Part shown: in pieces, positions 55,229 to 62,980 of the stretch
How positions within the stretch are numbered: the stretch's first letter is position 1
Layout: every line of letters begins with the position of its first letter
From: Paenibacillus methanolicus
Lineage (GTDB): Bacteria; Bacillota; Bacilli; Paenibacillales; Paenibacillaceae
DNA length: 64,000 bases
Direction of reading: 5' to 3'
Assembly: GCF_008124765.1 (NCBI RefSeq)
Contig: NZ_VNHS01000008.1
Span: forward strand, 62,001 to 126,000
The notes under the pieces: generated by a model
What the model was told of the DNA's origin: nothing
Database searches by the model: none
The model's input: only the letters and a program-made list of their open reading frames with translations
Translations under genes and position numbers: made by a program

Positions 55229-56458
55229 ATGAGTAAATGGAGTGTTGCATATCGAAGCAGGTTCGTTCAACGCGCCGTCCCCGTGACCCTTGGCTTGGCC
55301 CTTCTGACGTCGCCGCTCGCCGCTGCAGCCGACCATGCTGCGTCGGCATCGGGAACCGTCGCCAATCCGCATCATGCGAACAAAGGAAGCTCGCTGCTCA
55401 TCGGCGAGAACCGGGTACTAAGCAAGAAGGAAATTCGCAAAGAATGGGACGGCATCGATGCGGAGTACGGCGCGGCCCAAGCGGTCGATACCGTCAAAAC
55501 GCTGCTGCCGGAGGATGACTTCGAGGCTCTATTTCCTTACCGTCTTGGATCGGCGCAATGGTTCTCCGCCGCGGAGGGAAAAGAGTATTACAAGGCGAAC
55601 CAAGCCGACTATTTCTCCTATGACAATCTCATCGCGGCGGTTACCGAAGCAGCTAACTTGAAATTGAAGATCAACACGAGGGCCGGGTCGAACGCGCAGG
55701 AAATATTGCGGTTGGACAAAGAAGCCAAAGTCGAAACGCTCGTCTCGCGGGCAGACGACTTCTACTCGGCATCGAACAAAAAGCAAATCATACGAACCGA
55801 AATCGTCGACTTCGGCACATTCCTGAAGGAAGGCTTCGCCAAAGACCGCAAACGCGAGCTGGCCGCCTTCCTCGCCCATCTGTCGCACGAAACCGGCGGA
55901 GGCTGGGACGCCGCTCCCGGAGGACCGCTGCGCTGGGGCTTGTTCTGGAACGAAAATATCGCCGGTCGAACCGGCAAAAACATGGACCCGTTCGTGGATA
56001 AAAACAGCAGCGCGCTCTACCCCGGCCATGAAGGCAAACGCTATTATGGACGCGGGCCGATCATGCTCAGCTGGAATTTCAATTACGGATTGTTCAGCTC
56101 GATAATCTATGGTGACAAAAACGTGCTTCTTAGGAACCCGGAGATCGTCGCCGCGGACGGAAAGATCGGCTACATGACCGCGATTCTATTCTGGATGACG
56201 CCGCAAACGCCAAAGCCTTCCGGACATGACGTCATGGTTGGCAAATGGAAGCCTGCTCCCGAGCACAAGGCCAAAGGACTCTGGCAGCCCGGCTTCGGCG
56301 TGTCGACGATGGTGCTTAACGGTCTCGAAGCGAACTTGGGCGAAGTTGACGGAAGCCCGGTCAAACGGCGTAGCGGCCACTACAGAGAAATCACCGCCAA
56401 GATGGGCGTCGACGTAACGGGCGAGAAAATCGATACGCTTGGCATGCAGCCTTTCTAA
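55229..56458 (+). CDS. Secreted GH19-family chitinase
   Basis: This 409-residue protein has a signal peptide (about 1-33, ending PLAAAADHA). The GH19 catalytic domain has the acid in AHLSH220-E221-TGGG and the family signature YYGRGPIMLSWNFNYG, including the usual GRGP core. It hydrolyses chitin, often also the fungal cell wall. The ATG at 55229 follows AAAGGAG by seven bases; the ATG at 55211 overlaps that site. No carbohydrate-binding domain is attached, unlike the two GH18 enzymes here. A cre site lies upstream. Confidence 0.94.
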   Translation: MSKWSVAYRSRFVQRAVPVTLGLALLTSPLAAAADHAASASGTVANPHHANKGSSLLIGENRVLSKKEIRKEWDGIDAEYGAAQAVDTVKTLLPEDDFEALFPYRLGSAQWFSAAEGKEYYKANQADYFSYDNLIAAVTEAANLKLKINTRAGSNAQEILRLDKEAKVETLVSRADDFYSASNKKQIIRTEIVDFGTFLKEGFAKDRKRELAAFLAHLSHETGGGWDAAPGGPLRWGLFWNENIAGRTGKNMDPFVDKNSSALYPGHEGKRYYGRGPIMLSWNFNYGLFSSIIYGDKNVLLRNPEIVAADGKIGYMTAILFWMTPQTPKPSGHDVMVGKWKPAPEHKAKGLWQPGFGVSTMVLNGLEANLGEVDGSPVKRRSGHYREITAKMGVDVTGEKIDTLGMQPF

Positions 56459-56499
56459 ACAAAGCGGAATGTCCATAAACCGGTTGTTTGCCCCACGCG

Positions 56500-57309
56500 C
56501 TACCTGCTATGACGCGCCATGCTGCTCAAGAACCGCTGCATGAGCAGCGGCAGCGAGATGAGAATGGGCGGGTCGTCCAGCCTCGGATCGTATAACGTCA
56601 CTTCCTGGTACGGCACTTCGCTGCCGGATTCGACGATAATCGGAATTCGGGTGCGGGAGCGAAGCGTAGCGCGCGGCAGCAGCGCTTCCTTCGCGCCCAT
56701 CTCCCACGCGACCGCGGTCGCCATTAGATAATAAACGCCAGGCTTCACGTCGGTAATCCGGAAGCCGCCCAACGCCGGAATGATCGTCCCGAAGATCGGC
56801 AGCCCTTCCGGAATCGGCTTGGCGAACAAGCCGATCAGCACAACCCCTTCAAACGGCGTATCGGCTGCAATGCGCCCTTCGACTTGCTGCCGACCGTTCG
56901 GCGGAGTACCGGGAACTCGCCAATCCCCAAGTTTTCGCAGATGACGCAGGCTGCCGTCCGCTTCTTCGCCGCAAGTCCGAAACTGAGCAGGCGTCATACC
57001 GACACGTTCGGTGAACCTGGAAGTGAAGGTGCCCAAGCTCTGTTGACCGATCTCGAGTCCAATATCGCGTATGCTTAATTTCGTTGTTAGCAGCAGCTCC
57101 TTCGCGCGGCTTAGACGATGCGACGAGACGTAATATAACGGTGGAAGTCCTACTCTCTCCTTGAATATTCGCGTAAAGTGATAAGGGCTATATGCCGCGA
57201 CGCGGGCAAGCCTCTCGAGCGGGAGCGGTTCGTCGATGTGGTCATGAATAAACGCGACAACCTCTTCAATTTCCGGAAACCGGTCCAACACGCGGGGCAC
57301 CATCCTCAT
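56500..57309 (-). CDS. AraC-family transcriptional regulator
   Basis: This 269-residue protein has the two helix-turn-helix motifs at the N-terminus (about 12-112, ending SLGTFTSRFTERVGMTPAQFR). A C-terminal domain of about 150 residues follows, of unrecognised type, rich in Gly and Pro with a beta-rich pattern, possibly for ligand binding. This order (DNA-binding first) is the reverse of the usual AraC layout. The start ATGAGGATG has only a weak binding site. It is convergent with the GH19 chitinase; regulating that gene is possible but unproven. Confidence 0.88.
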   Translation of the reverse strand: MRMVPRVLDRFPEIEEVVAFIHDHIDEPLPLERLARVAAYSPYHFTRIFKERVGLPPLYYVSSHRLSRAKELLLTTKLSIRDIGLEIGQQSLGTFTSRFTERVGMTPAQFRTCGEEADGSLRHLRKLGDWRVPGTPPNGRQQVEGRIAADTPFEGVVLIGLFAKPIPEGLPIFGTIIPALGGFRITDVKPGVYYLMATAVAWEMGAKEALLPRATLRSRTRIPIIVESGSEVPYQEVTLYDPRLDDPPILISLPLLMQRFLSSMARHSR

Positions 57310-57465
57310 TGCATGAGCGGCGCGCTGGCAAAGCGCACGGCATGCAGTAATCAGAACAAATGTTCTCGTTCATTAATCTACCATATTTTTCATAAGAACG
57401 GAAGCCATTTGACAACATTTTCTGCGATCGATGGATTCTGAAACTTTTACTTTCCTATAAAAAAA

Positions 57466-57484
57466 ACCGCTCTTAATGAGCGGT
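57466..57484 (-). terminator. Terminator of the 87-aa gene with the stop codon in its loop
   Basis: The stem ACCGCTC/GAGCGGT with loop TTAAT is followed on the minus strand by eight T. The TAA stop of the gene (57473-57475) sits in the loop. Confidence 0.88.
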
Positions 57485-57736
57485 CGCGGTCCATTCCGAC
57501 TTGTTGCGGTGATAATGGTGAAGCGTGACGCGGATATCGTCCCGAAGCAGCTCGTGCTCGCGTTCCAGTCGATCCGGCACGATTCGCACCTCGTCGACCC
57601 CCTCTAAATTGATGGCATGCACGTCGGCTTCCGTGATTAGCGCCATAAGCAGCGACTGATTACGGCTTGCGATGAGATAGCGGATGTTTCTAAGATCCAT
57701 CTGGTCAATAACGAGAACTTTTCCTTCTTGATCCAC
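57473..57736 (-). CDS. Small unknown protein (87 aa)
   Basis: This soluble protein has a mixed alpha/beta pattern (KVLVIDQMDLRNIRYLIASRNQ, DVHAINLEGVDEVRIVPDRLEREHELL) and a His-rich C-terminus (VTLHHYHRN). The GTG start at 57736 follows GAGGAG by seven bases, which fits better than the longer in-frame ATGs upstream. The terminator formed at its very end supports a real gene. I do not recognise the family. Confidence 0.72.
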   Translation of the reverse strand: MDQEGKVLVIDQMDLRNIRYLIASRNQSLLMALITEADVHAINLEGVDEVRIVPDRLEREHELLRDDIRVTLHHYHRNKSEWTATAH

Positions 57737-57869
57737 ATGATCACTCCTCGCAGAGTTTTCTGACATCCTGTTTATTCCATTCTCCGCGGGGCCTGCTTTT
57801 CCCTGCATCAGGCTGGGTAATTCCGGAAATATTCCTTCGCGTTTCCCCCTTGCATTCCGTTCTCAAAAA

Positions 57870-57898
57870 AACCAAGGCAGCCATTGGCTGCCTTGGTT
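57870..57898 (-). terminator. Terminator of the ABC-F gene
   Basis: The 13-base stem AACCAAGGCAGCC/GGCTGCCTTGGTT has a three-base loop and is followed by TTTTTTT on the minus strand. Confidence 0.9.
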
Positions 57899-57925
57899 AT
57901 AAATCTGCCCCGTTCGCGCGTCGTC

Positions 57926-59482
57926 TTAAAACACCTTCGTCGTCCAGGATTCGCAGTTCCACGTATCCGTAACCACGTCGCGGTAAAATTCCGGTTCGTG
58001 GGAGATGAGCAAAATGCTTCCCTTGTATGCTTTCAGCGCGCGCTTCAGCTCGTCTTTCGCGTCGACGTCCAAGTGATTCGTCGGCTCGTCGAGCACGAGC
58101 AAATTCGTCTCGCGGTTGATCAGCTTGCACAGGCGAACTTTGGCTTTCTCGCCGCCGCTGAGCACGGCGACCTTGCTCTCGATATGCTTCGTCGTCAGAC
58201 CGCACTTGGCAAGCGCCGCGCGAACTTCGAACTGGTTCAACGACGGGAACTCGTTCCATATCTCGTCGATGCACGTGTTGTAGTTCGCTTCCTTCATCTC
58301 TTGCTGGAAGTAGCCGATATGCAGCGTTTCGCCTAGCTGAACCGAGCCCGACAGCGCCGGAATCTCGCCCAGGATGCTGCGCAGCAGCGTCGTCTTGCCG
58401 ATGCCGTTCGCGCCGACGAGCGCGATCTTCTGCCCGCGTTCCATGCGCAGATCGAGCGGTCTCGACAGCGGGCTGTCGTAGCCGATGACGAGCTGGTTGG
58501 TTTCGAAAATAAGCTTGCCGCTCGTGCGGGCGTCCTTGAAGTTAAACTGCGGTTTCGGCTTCTCTTTCGCCAGCTCGATGACATCCATCTTGTCGAGCTT
58601 CTTCTGACGGGACATCGCCATGTTGCGTGTCGCCACGCTCGCCTTGTTCCGCGCGACGAAATCCTTCAGGTCCGCGATTTCCTGCTGCTGCCGCTTGTAG
58701 GCGGATTCAAGCTGCTGCTTCTTCATCTCATGCACTTTGAGGAAGTGGTCGTAATCGCCGACGTAACGGTTCAACTCTTGATTTTCCATATGGTAGATCA
58801 GGTTGATGACGCTATTCAGGAAAGGAATATCATGGGAGATGAGAATAAACGCGTTCTCGTACTCCTGCAAATAGCGCTTCAGCCATTCGATGTGTACTTC
58901 ATCCAGATAGTTGGTCGGCTCGTCAAGCAGCAGAATGTCCGGCTTCTCGAGAAGAAGCTTCGCCAGAAGCACCTTGGTCCGCTGGCCGCCGCTGAGATCG
59001 TGAACGTCCTTGTCCAGGCCGATATCGGTCAAGCCTAGACCGCGCGCCGTCTCCTCGACCTTAGAGTCGATCATGTAGAAATCCTGGTTGGTCAGCGTGT
59101 CTTGAATCGTGCCAACGTCTTCCAGCAGCCGCTCCAGTTCTTCCGGGCTTACTTCGCCCATGCGGCCGTACATATCGTTCATTTCCTGCTCCATGTCAAA
59201 CAAGTATTGGAAGGCGCCCTTCAGCACGTCGCGGATCGTCATGCCCTTGCTCAGCACCGCATGCTGGTCCAGGTAGCCGACGCGCATCCGCTTGGACCAT
59301 TCGACCTTCCCGTCGTCCGGCTGCAGCTTGCCCGTAATAATGTTCATGAAGGTGGATTTGCCTTCGCCGTTCGCGCCGATCAAGCCGATATGCTCGCCTT
59401 TCAGGAGGCGGAACGAAACGTCGTTAAAAATCGCGCGGTCGCCGAAGCCGTGGCTGAGCCGCTCTACGTTTAAAATGCTCAT
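57926..59482 (-). CDS. ABC-F ATPase (YfmM-like)
   Basis: This 518-residue protein has two ABC ATPase domains and no membrane segment. Walker A motifs are GANGEGKST and GANGIGKTT, signatures LSGGQ and LSGGE, and Walker B LLLDEPTNYLDE and LVLDEPTNHLD. A basic, coiled linker (QQQEIADLKDFVARNKASVATRNMAMSRQKKLDKMD) joins them. ABC-F proteins act on ribosomes, either rescuing stalls or protecting against antibiotics. Sequence and length resemble Bacillus subtilis YfmM. The ATG at 59482 follows AAAGGTG. A hairpin in the leader could regulate it. Confidence 0.94.
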   Translation of the reverse strand: MSILNVERLSHGFGDRAIFNDVSFRLLKGEHIGLIGANGEGKSTFMNIITGKLQPDDGKVEWSKRMRVGYLDQHAVLSKGMTIRDVLKGAFQYLFDMEQEMNDMYGRMGEVSPEELERLLEDVGTIQDTLTNQDFYMIDSKVEETARGLGLTDIGLDKDVHDLSGGQRTKVLLAKLLLEKPDILLLDEPTNYLDEVHIEWLKRYLQEYENAFILISHDIPFLNSVINLIYHMENQELNRYVGDYDHFLKVHEMKKQQLESAYKRQQQEIADLKDFVARNKASVATRNMAMSRQKKLDKMDVIELAKEKPKPQFNFKDARTSGKLIFETNQLVIGYDSPLSRPLDLRMERGQKIALVGANGIGKTTLLRSILGEIPALSGSVQLGETLHIGYFQQEMKEANYNTCIDEIWNEFPSLNQFEVRAALAKCGLTTKHIESKVAVLSGGEKAKVRLCKLINRETNLLVLDEPTNHLDVDAKDELKRALKAYKGSILLISHEPEFYRDVVTDTWNCESWTTKVF

Positions 59483-59507
59483 GTATGACACCTTTTCTTT
59501 TAGAGTT

Positions 59508-59531
59508 GTTCAAAAATGTCGATTTTTGAAC
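59508..59531 (-). promoter_or_regulatory. Leader hairpin upstream of the ABC-F gene
   Basis: The perfect ten-base arms GTTCAAAAAT/ATTTTTGAAC with loop GTCG lie 26 bases upstream of the ABC-F start. ABC-F genes are often controlled by leader attenuation, so this may be part of such a switch. Confidence 0.5.
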
Positions 59532-59631
59532 TCGTACTTTTTAGTCTGATTTCTCGCCTTATTATACAAGCTAGGGCGCGTCAACTCAATGCGCCAAACG
59601 GATTTTGGGCGCCATGACCGGCATACTATGC

Positions 59632-60867
59632 TCATAACTTCTCCAACGCTTGCCGCATCGACGTGGCCATTCGTTCCAGGCGCAAGCGCAAGGCTACGAG
59701 ATCGGGGTAGGCGGCGGCCGCCGCTCTTGAAAGCCGGCCGGCTATCTTCGATCGCGCCGCCGGCGCGGTATCCATATCGTCCAGCGCGGCGGCGGAGCTG
59801 TTCAAGCATTCGATCCATCTCGCGATCGCGCGTCCTTCGCTCATAAGCTCGGCGGCTTGCGAGGCATCCTGCCGATCCAGATAGCGAAGCGCGCCTTTAA
59901 GCGGATTGCCGGCTCGGAGTTCGGCAAGCTGAGCTGCATATTGCGCGAATTCGTCTTCCGTCAAACCTAATCCGCCGAAGCCGGCGTCGTCGCTCTCTAA
60001 CAGCGTTCGAATTCGTCTTGCGACGTCTTCCAACGCGTACAAGGTCTCCGATGGATCCGCGCCGATATCAGTGTCCAATTCCATCAGCCAGTCGGCCGTA
60101 ATTCGGCTCCCCGTTATCGGACGGACTGCCGTTCGGCGTTCAATAACCGCCTCCGCCCGCAGCGGCGGTTGCTTGCCGCTTGCCTCCAGCTCTTGCAGCA
60201 AACTCTTGAGCTTGCGATCCGCGCGACCGGCAAACTCGGCCCCTTCCGATTCGATCCGATACGACCGTTTGGCTGCGTCCCAATGCGTCAGCACGCCCGT
60301 TATCGCGATCCGCTCGCTCGATTCGTCCACTTGCGATATATGCGCGCACGCGGCTTGCACGCGTTCGCCGGTCAATTCGGCCTGCTCGAATTCGCCGTTC
60401 GGCGAAGCTAGCCAGACGCGAACGCCTCGCTCGCGATCCGCCGCCTGCGCCAGCCACGTCCCGTACGCCAAGACGGCCTGTTCCGGCAAGGCGTTCGTCT
60501 CTCGGCGCAATTCGACCGGGTCTCCGGAAGCCGCAAGGAGCCGAACGAATCGCTTGGCTGCCGGCGAGGCCGGCGTGATGCCGAACAAATCCGCTTCGGT
60601 TGCCGAAATCAGCAGCAAGCCCCCGGGGACCGCACGGGCGGTCCGCCATACGTTACTTTGTCGGATTTTGGCCGGAGGCTTGCGCGAAATCGCGTCCCAA
60701 CGCGGATCCAGCATGGCGAGCAGCTCGGCGAGTTCTCGTTCCTGCCGCTCTTCCGCCGGTTCCGTCTCCCAACCGGACGCCTGCCCCGCCCCAACATATT
60801 GAATCGCGAGCAGCTCGCAGCGGCGATCCGCCGCTTCCCGAACCGCTTCGATGCGCTCCGCTATCAT
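59632..60867 (-). CDS. Unknown protein (411 aa)
   Basis: This soluble protein has no membrane segment. The ATG at 60867 follows GAGGTGG by seven bases; the upstream in-frame extension is Arg/Gly-rich and unlikely. It is Ala/Glu/Arg-rich, mostly helical at both ends, with a central segment resembling a small beta domain (RIAITGVLTHWDAAKRSYRIESEG). I do not recognise it. Tryptophans and a repeated RxxxELxxL pattern suggest helical packing but no active site. It is a single-gene unit. Confidence 0.78.
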   Translation of the reverse strand: MIAERIEAVREAADRRCELLAIQYVGAGQASGWETEPAEERQERELAELLAMLDPRWDAISRKPPAKIRQSNVWRTARAVPGGLLLISATEADLFGITPASPAAKRFVRLLAASGDPVELRRETNALPEQAVLAYGTWLAQAADRERGVRVWLASPNGEFEQAELTGERVQAACAHISQVDESSERIAITGVLTHWDAAKRSYRIESEGAEFAGRADRKLKSLLQELEASGKQPPLRAEAVIERRTAVRPITGSRITADWLMELDTDIGADPSETLYALEDVARRIRTLLESDDAGFGGLGLTEDEFAQYAAQLAELRAGNPLKGALRYLDRQDASQAAELMSEGRAIARWIECLNSSAAALDDMDTAPAARSKIAGRLSRAAAAAYPDLVALRLRLERMATSMRQALEKL

Positions 60868-60988
60868 CTGTCTACCACCTCGGCGATGAGGTCCCGCCTT
60901 CCGGCCGCAGCGCCCCATTTTAATAAGTCTATACCCAACGCTTGAAGTCGGTTCATTCCGACTGCCTGCATGCGCACTAGCGCAAATA

Positions 60989-61011
60989 AGCGTCTGCCGG
61001 CAGCAGACGCT
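60989..61011 (-). terminator. Terminator of the small metallopeptidase gene
   Basis: The stem AGCGTCTGC/GCAGACGCT has a five-base loop and is followed on the minus strand by TATTTG. It lies about ten bases after the stop. Confidence 0.75.
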
Positions 61012-61021
61012 CTCTATCGAT

Positions 61022-61474
61022 TCAGGCGGATGCCTGTACTATCGCCTCGAAATAACCGGCCAGCGAGTGCTCGACTATGCGGTCGACGAAAGCCGGCTCG
61101 GCATGAGGCAATAGCTGAATGGCGTATGACCAAGCGTTCTCTTCGATGAGCAGCGCCGTTCTCGCCGACTCCATTGCCGCCTTGTTCTGCTCGAGGATTC
61201 GGGCGAGTTCCGGCAAGCGAGGATCTTCGGCATGACCGAGTTCATGCGCAAGCACCACCTCGAAATAGTCGGCCAGCTGCTCGTCCGAGCCGAACAACTG
61301 CACGCATTGGCTTGCGATCTCGGTCAGATACATCGTGATCGTGTGCGTCGACAAGCTGTATTTGCCACCGATCATTCGGCCTCCGGGAAAGCTGCCTTTC
61401 AATATGACATTGGCCGTGCTTCCGGATGCCTCAAGCAGGCGCCGAACGAGGCGCTCCGCGATCGCCTTCTCCAA
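61022..61474 (-). CDS. Small zinc metallopeptidase-like protein (HELGH)
   Basis: This protein of about 150 residues has a HExxH zinc motif in VLAHELGHAEDPRL and a downstream EENAWSYAIQLLP. The latter resembles the third-ligand segment (ExxAxxFAxxLLxP) of ImmA/IrrE-type gluzincins. The frame is open further upstream to 61579 without any binding site. TTG at 61474 has AGGTGA seven bases in front and is my choice. There is no signal peptide. The substrate is unknown; it could equally be a degenerate peptidase. Confidence 0.72.
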   Translation of the reverse strand: MEKAIAERLVRRLLEASGSTANVILKGSFPGGRMIGGKYSLSTHTITMYLTEIASQCVQLFGSDEQLADYFEVVLAHELGHAEDPRLPELARILEQNKAAMESARTALLIEENAWSYAIQLLPHAEPAFVDRIVEHSLAGYFEAIVQASA

Positions 61475-61629
61475 TATCCCCTCACCTGTCTTTTCCTCGA
61501 AGATGCATCTATTATATACGATGCCGATGGCTTGTGGTAGCACAAAACGGCGGCATTCCGATAGAGCATGCCCCACCAAACAAGCATGACGAAGGACCTA
61601 GGAAAACCTTACTATTTCATTCAAAAGAC

Positions 61630-61654
61630 GTTTTGACAAAGCGGACAAGGGTAA
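61630..61654 (+). promoter_or_regulatory. Sigma-B type promoter of the KGG stress gene
   Basis: GTTTTG and GGGTAA are separated by 13 bases, close to the sigma-B consensus GTTTAA-N12-15-GGGTAT. It lies about 48 bases before the start of a gene whose Bacillus relative gsiB is sigma-B dependent. Confidence 0.8.
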
Positions 61655-61701
61655 AGAGAACATGTAGCAAGCACACAAAACCCACTAAGGAGTGATTCGT
61701 A

Positions 61702-62058
61702 ATGGCAAACAACGACAAAATGAGCCGTGAAGAAGCAGGACGCATGGGTGGAGAAGCAACAGCGCGCAGTCATGACAAGGAATTCTATCAAGAAATCGGC
61801 CGCAAAGGCGGCGAGGAAACTTCCCGCACGCATGATAAAGAGTTCTATCAGGAGATCGGCGAGAAGGGCGGCGAAGCGACATCCCGCAGCCACGACAAGG
61901 AATTCTATCAAGAAATCGGGCGTAAAGGCGGCGAGTCCCGCAGCGACGACAGTCGCGGACGCGATAGCGATGACGGCCAAGATGGCAAAATGAGCCGCGA
62001 AGAAGCAGGACGCAAAGGCGGAGAAGCGAGATCCCGCAACAACAACGACAACAGCTAA
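61702..62058 (+). CDS. gsiB: KGG-repeat general stress protein (GsiB-like)
   Basis: This hydrophilic 118-residue protein is made of tandem about 20-residue KGG units: REEAGRMGGEATARSHDKEFYQEIG, then two further copies with KEFYQEIGxKGGE, a Ser/Asp-rich break and a final REEAGRKGGEARS. Such proteins resemble plant LEA proteins and protect against desiccation or other stress. The ATG follows AAGGAGTGA. A sigma-B promoter in front fits stress induction. Confidence 0.95.
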   Translation: MANNDKMSREEAGRMGGEATARSHDKEFYQEIGRKGGEETSRTHDKEFYQEIGEKGGEATSRSHDKEFYQEIGRKGGESRSDDSRGRDSDDGQDGKMSREEAGRKGGEARSRNNNDNS

Positions 62059-62116
62059 ACCATCTCGGCTAGCGCATGACACGATTGTTCATGCCAACGC
62101 CAGAATAGATCGCAAA

Positions 62117-62143
62117 GAAGAGCGAACCTCCCGGTCGCTCTTC
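62117..62143. terminator. Bidirectional terminator between gsiB and the DksA-like gene
   Basis: The nine-base stem GAAGAGCGA/TCGCTCTTC is followed on the plus strand by TTTCTATT. Confidence 0.8.
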
Positions 62144-62222
62144 TTTCTATTGGGCTGACATCGGGAAACGGCGCTCGACAAAAAGCGATCCTTCGCCATG
62201 TCCGGCGCCAGGATCGCCCTAT

Positions 62223-62771
62223 TTACTTCCGCGTGTTGCCGGTAGTAACCGTATCGCTCGCGTTTCCGTATGCTTCCAGCCGCTCCCATGCTCCGGCGTC
62301 GTCGAAACGGGCCGCCTGCCTTGTCCGCTCTTCATCCGCGTTCAGTTGGGATACCGAAGCGCGGGCATCCGTTCCGCTTCCGTCCTCCGGTCCGGCCGAC
62401 GCATGCGTGACGCATCGCGTGGTTGCGGGCAGCGCTTCGAGACGCTCGTACCGTATCGGCTTTCCGCATAGGTCGCACAAGCCGTATTCCTCGCTCTCCA
62501 GCCGGTCAAGCGCCGCTTCGATCTCCGCCAGCTTCTGACGAAAGTTATCGTCAATGGCCATATCCCGCTCCCGTTCGAACGTCTCCGTACCCAGATCGCC
62601 CGGATGATTATCGTAAGCGGACAACTCGCCGACCGATTCGGTCTCGTTCGCCCCCCGCAAGCCGCTATCCGCCGCTCCGTCTTCAAAATGAGCGTTCAAC
62701 CGCTCTCGTTCCTCTTCGAGCAATCCGCGCAACGCCTCGAGCTGGCTTGGGGTCAATTCCGTATTCGGCAT
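62223..62771 (-). CDS. TraR/DksA-type zinc-finger protein (YteA-like)
   Basis: This 182-residue protein has the N-terminal coiled-coil region of DksA-like proteins (QLEALRGLLEEERERLNAHFE and RQKLAEIEAALDRLE) and a zinc-finger CDLCGKPI...TTRCVTH. The last ligand is His rather than the usual Cys. The C-terminal tail is acidic and low-complexity. Members bind RNA polymerase or remain uncharacterised sporulation-associated proteins in Bacilli. The ATG follows GGGAGGGAAGC. Confidence 0.9.
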   Translation of the reverse strand: MPNTELTPSQLEALRGLLEEERERLNAHFEDGAADSGLRGANETESVGELSAYDNHPGDLGTETFERERDMAIDDNFRQKLAEIEAALDRLESEEYGLCDLCGKPIRYERLEALPATTRCVTHASAGPEDGSGTDARASVSQLNADEERTRQAARFDDAGAWERLEAYGNASDTVTTGNTRK

Positions 62772-62980
62772 CCAGCTTCCCTCCCTTTTCTAGCTTGGAC
62801 TTCATTACCCGTCCGAACGGGCGATTGAAGCAAGCGGATAACGCGAAGGCGGCTATTCCACTTTTTTCCTTCGCATAAAAGAAAAGCGTTCTACTGCCGA
62901 TAATAAACATGGTGTCGAATCTATCAGCCTTTCCTAACCAAATATCCATACTTACAACCAGAAAGAAGGTAAAGACAACC

